Below are positions 63,653 through 64,000 of a stretch of DNA of 64,000 nucleotides, piece after piece; position 1 is the first letter of the stretch; each line of letters opens with the position of its first letter. The position numbers and the translations under genes were made by a program. The notes under the pieces were generated by a model, which made no database searches, had not been told where the DNA came from, and saw only the letters and a program-made list of their open reading frames with translations. The stretch comes from Lachnotalea sp. AF33-28 (GTDB taxonomy: Bacteria; Bacillota; Clostridia; Lachnospirales; Lachnospiraceae): assembly GCF_003477885.1 (NCBI RefSeq), contig NZ_QUEE01000002.1, forward strand, positions 62,001-126,000, in the 5' to 3' direction.

Positions 63653-64000
63653 ATGTTCAGAGATATGCGCCGTAAAAAACAGCTTTTGTCACCGGAGGAG
63701 AGCCTCCAAATCCTGGAGAACGGGACGTCGGGCGTGCTTGCTGTCGCAGGAGATGACGGTTACCCGTATACGGTGCCGCTAAGTTATGTGTATCATGATT
63801 CCAAGATCTATTTTCATGCTGCGAAAAGCGGCCATAAAATAGATGCTGTGAGAAATTGCAGCAAAGCGTCCTTCTGTGTGATCGGTCAGGATCAGATTGT
63901 ACCGGAAAAGTATACTTCGCTTTACAGGAGCGTCGTTGCGTTTGGAAAGATACGCATATTGAAAGACGATGCGGAAAAAAGGGACGCAATTGAAAAGCTG
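63653..64000 (+). CDS. Pyridoxamine 5'-phosphate oxidase-like/NimA-type flavoprotein, 5' part
   Basis: 116 residues before the window ends. FMN-binding split barrel: LSPEESLQILENGTSGVLAV, DGYPYTVPLSYVY, YFHAAKSGHKIDAVR, FCVIGQDQIVPEK. The family includes NimA nitroimidazole reductases and uncharacterised flavin reductases. GGGAGG 8 bases before the ATG. Confidence 0.9.
   Translation, partial: MFRDMRRKKQLLSPEESLQILENGTSGVLAVAGDDGYPYTVPLSYVYHDSKIYFHAAKSGHKIDAVRNCSKASFCVIGQDQIVPEKYTSLYRSVVAFGKIRILKDDAEKRDAIEKL

Noticed and set aside
1..64000. Scan for tRNA, rRNA and CRISPR arrays
   Set aside because: No T-arm/CCA clusters, no rRNA blocks and no regularly spaced repeats were found by eye.

Overview
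The window looks like the chromosome of an endospore-forming, gut-type member of the Clostridia, most likely Lachnospiraceae. The grounds are a spore-germination (SpoVAF/GerA-type) gene, a T-box leader on ilvB, a flavin reductase-rubredoxin protein, small Lachnospiraceae-type families (DUF6171-, DUF4317- and DUF3796-like) and strong AGGAGG ribosome binding sites. No rRNA, tRNA or CRISPR array was seen. Taxonomy is inferred from protein style only.

Layout. 0-12.7 kb is housekeeping: the 3' part of groEL, guaB, a cell-wall amidase, an HD-domain protein, spoVAF, feoAB behind a Fur-box promoter, a split ThrE-type exporter and a flavin reductase-rubredoxin protein, then small uncharacterised genes. 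12.7-33.5 kb is a surface-polysaccharide locus. It is headed by a truncated tyrosine-recombinase-like gene preceded by two inverted copies of a 19-bp element. It then carries several glycosyltransferases, a radical SAM/SPASM protein, a Wzy-like polymerase, a polysaccharide pyruvyl transferase, two fucosyltransferase-like enzymes, an ABC exporter, and a phosphorylcholine module (LicD, LicC-like, a wHTH-LicC-LicA fusion and a BCCT choline-type transporter). Two genes in it are broken: a frameshifted glycosyltransferase and an acyltransferase with a small 5' deletion. DNA from about 18.8 to 29 kb is visibly more AT-rich than its flanks, as expected of horizontally exchanged glycan genes.

33.5-47.1 kb returns to core functions: T-box-ilvBN, moaA, a small cysteine-rich protein, truA, a PAP2 phosphatase, an XRE regulator, two lipoproteins, an O-antigen-ligase-like membrane protein, mgsA, a zinc-ribbon protein and guaA. 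At 42.8-43.3 kb a strong promoter and an intrinsic terminator enclose about 480 nt without a convincing ORF, a candidate noncoding RNA. A short interspersed repeat occurs at 1.4 kb and 43.3 kb.

47.1-57.5 kb is an accessory island directly after the 3' end of guaA. It holds relaxase and other fragments, a TnpV-like gene, a BRO-N protein, a small HTH regulator and a type I restriction-modification operon (hsdR-hsdS-YhcG/DUF1016 nuclease-hsdM). A VWA protein and several broken genes follow. 57.5-64 kb has a large unknown helical protein, a DUF3796-HTH pair behind a promoter embedded in a perfect inverted repeat, an opposite-strand protein of unknown function with a possible HEPN motif, a MATE exporter behind a structured leader, and the start of a NimA/PNPOx-like flavoprotein.

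How the genes work together. The clearest functional story is the glycan locus: repeat units would be built by the GTs, decorated with pyruvate, fucose and phosphorylcholine, exported by the ABC protein and polymerised by Wzy. Choline would be imported by the BCCT carrier and activated to CDP-choline by the fused kinase/cytidylyltransferase for transfer by LicD.
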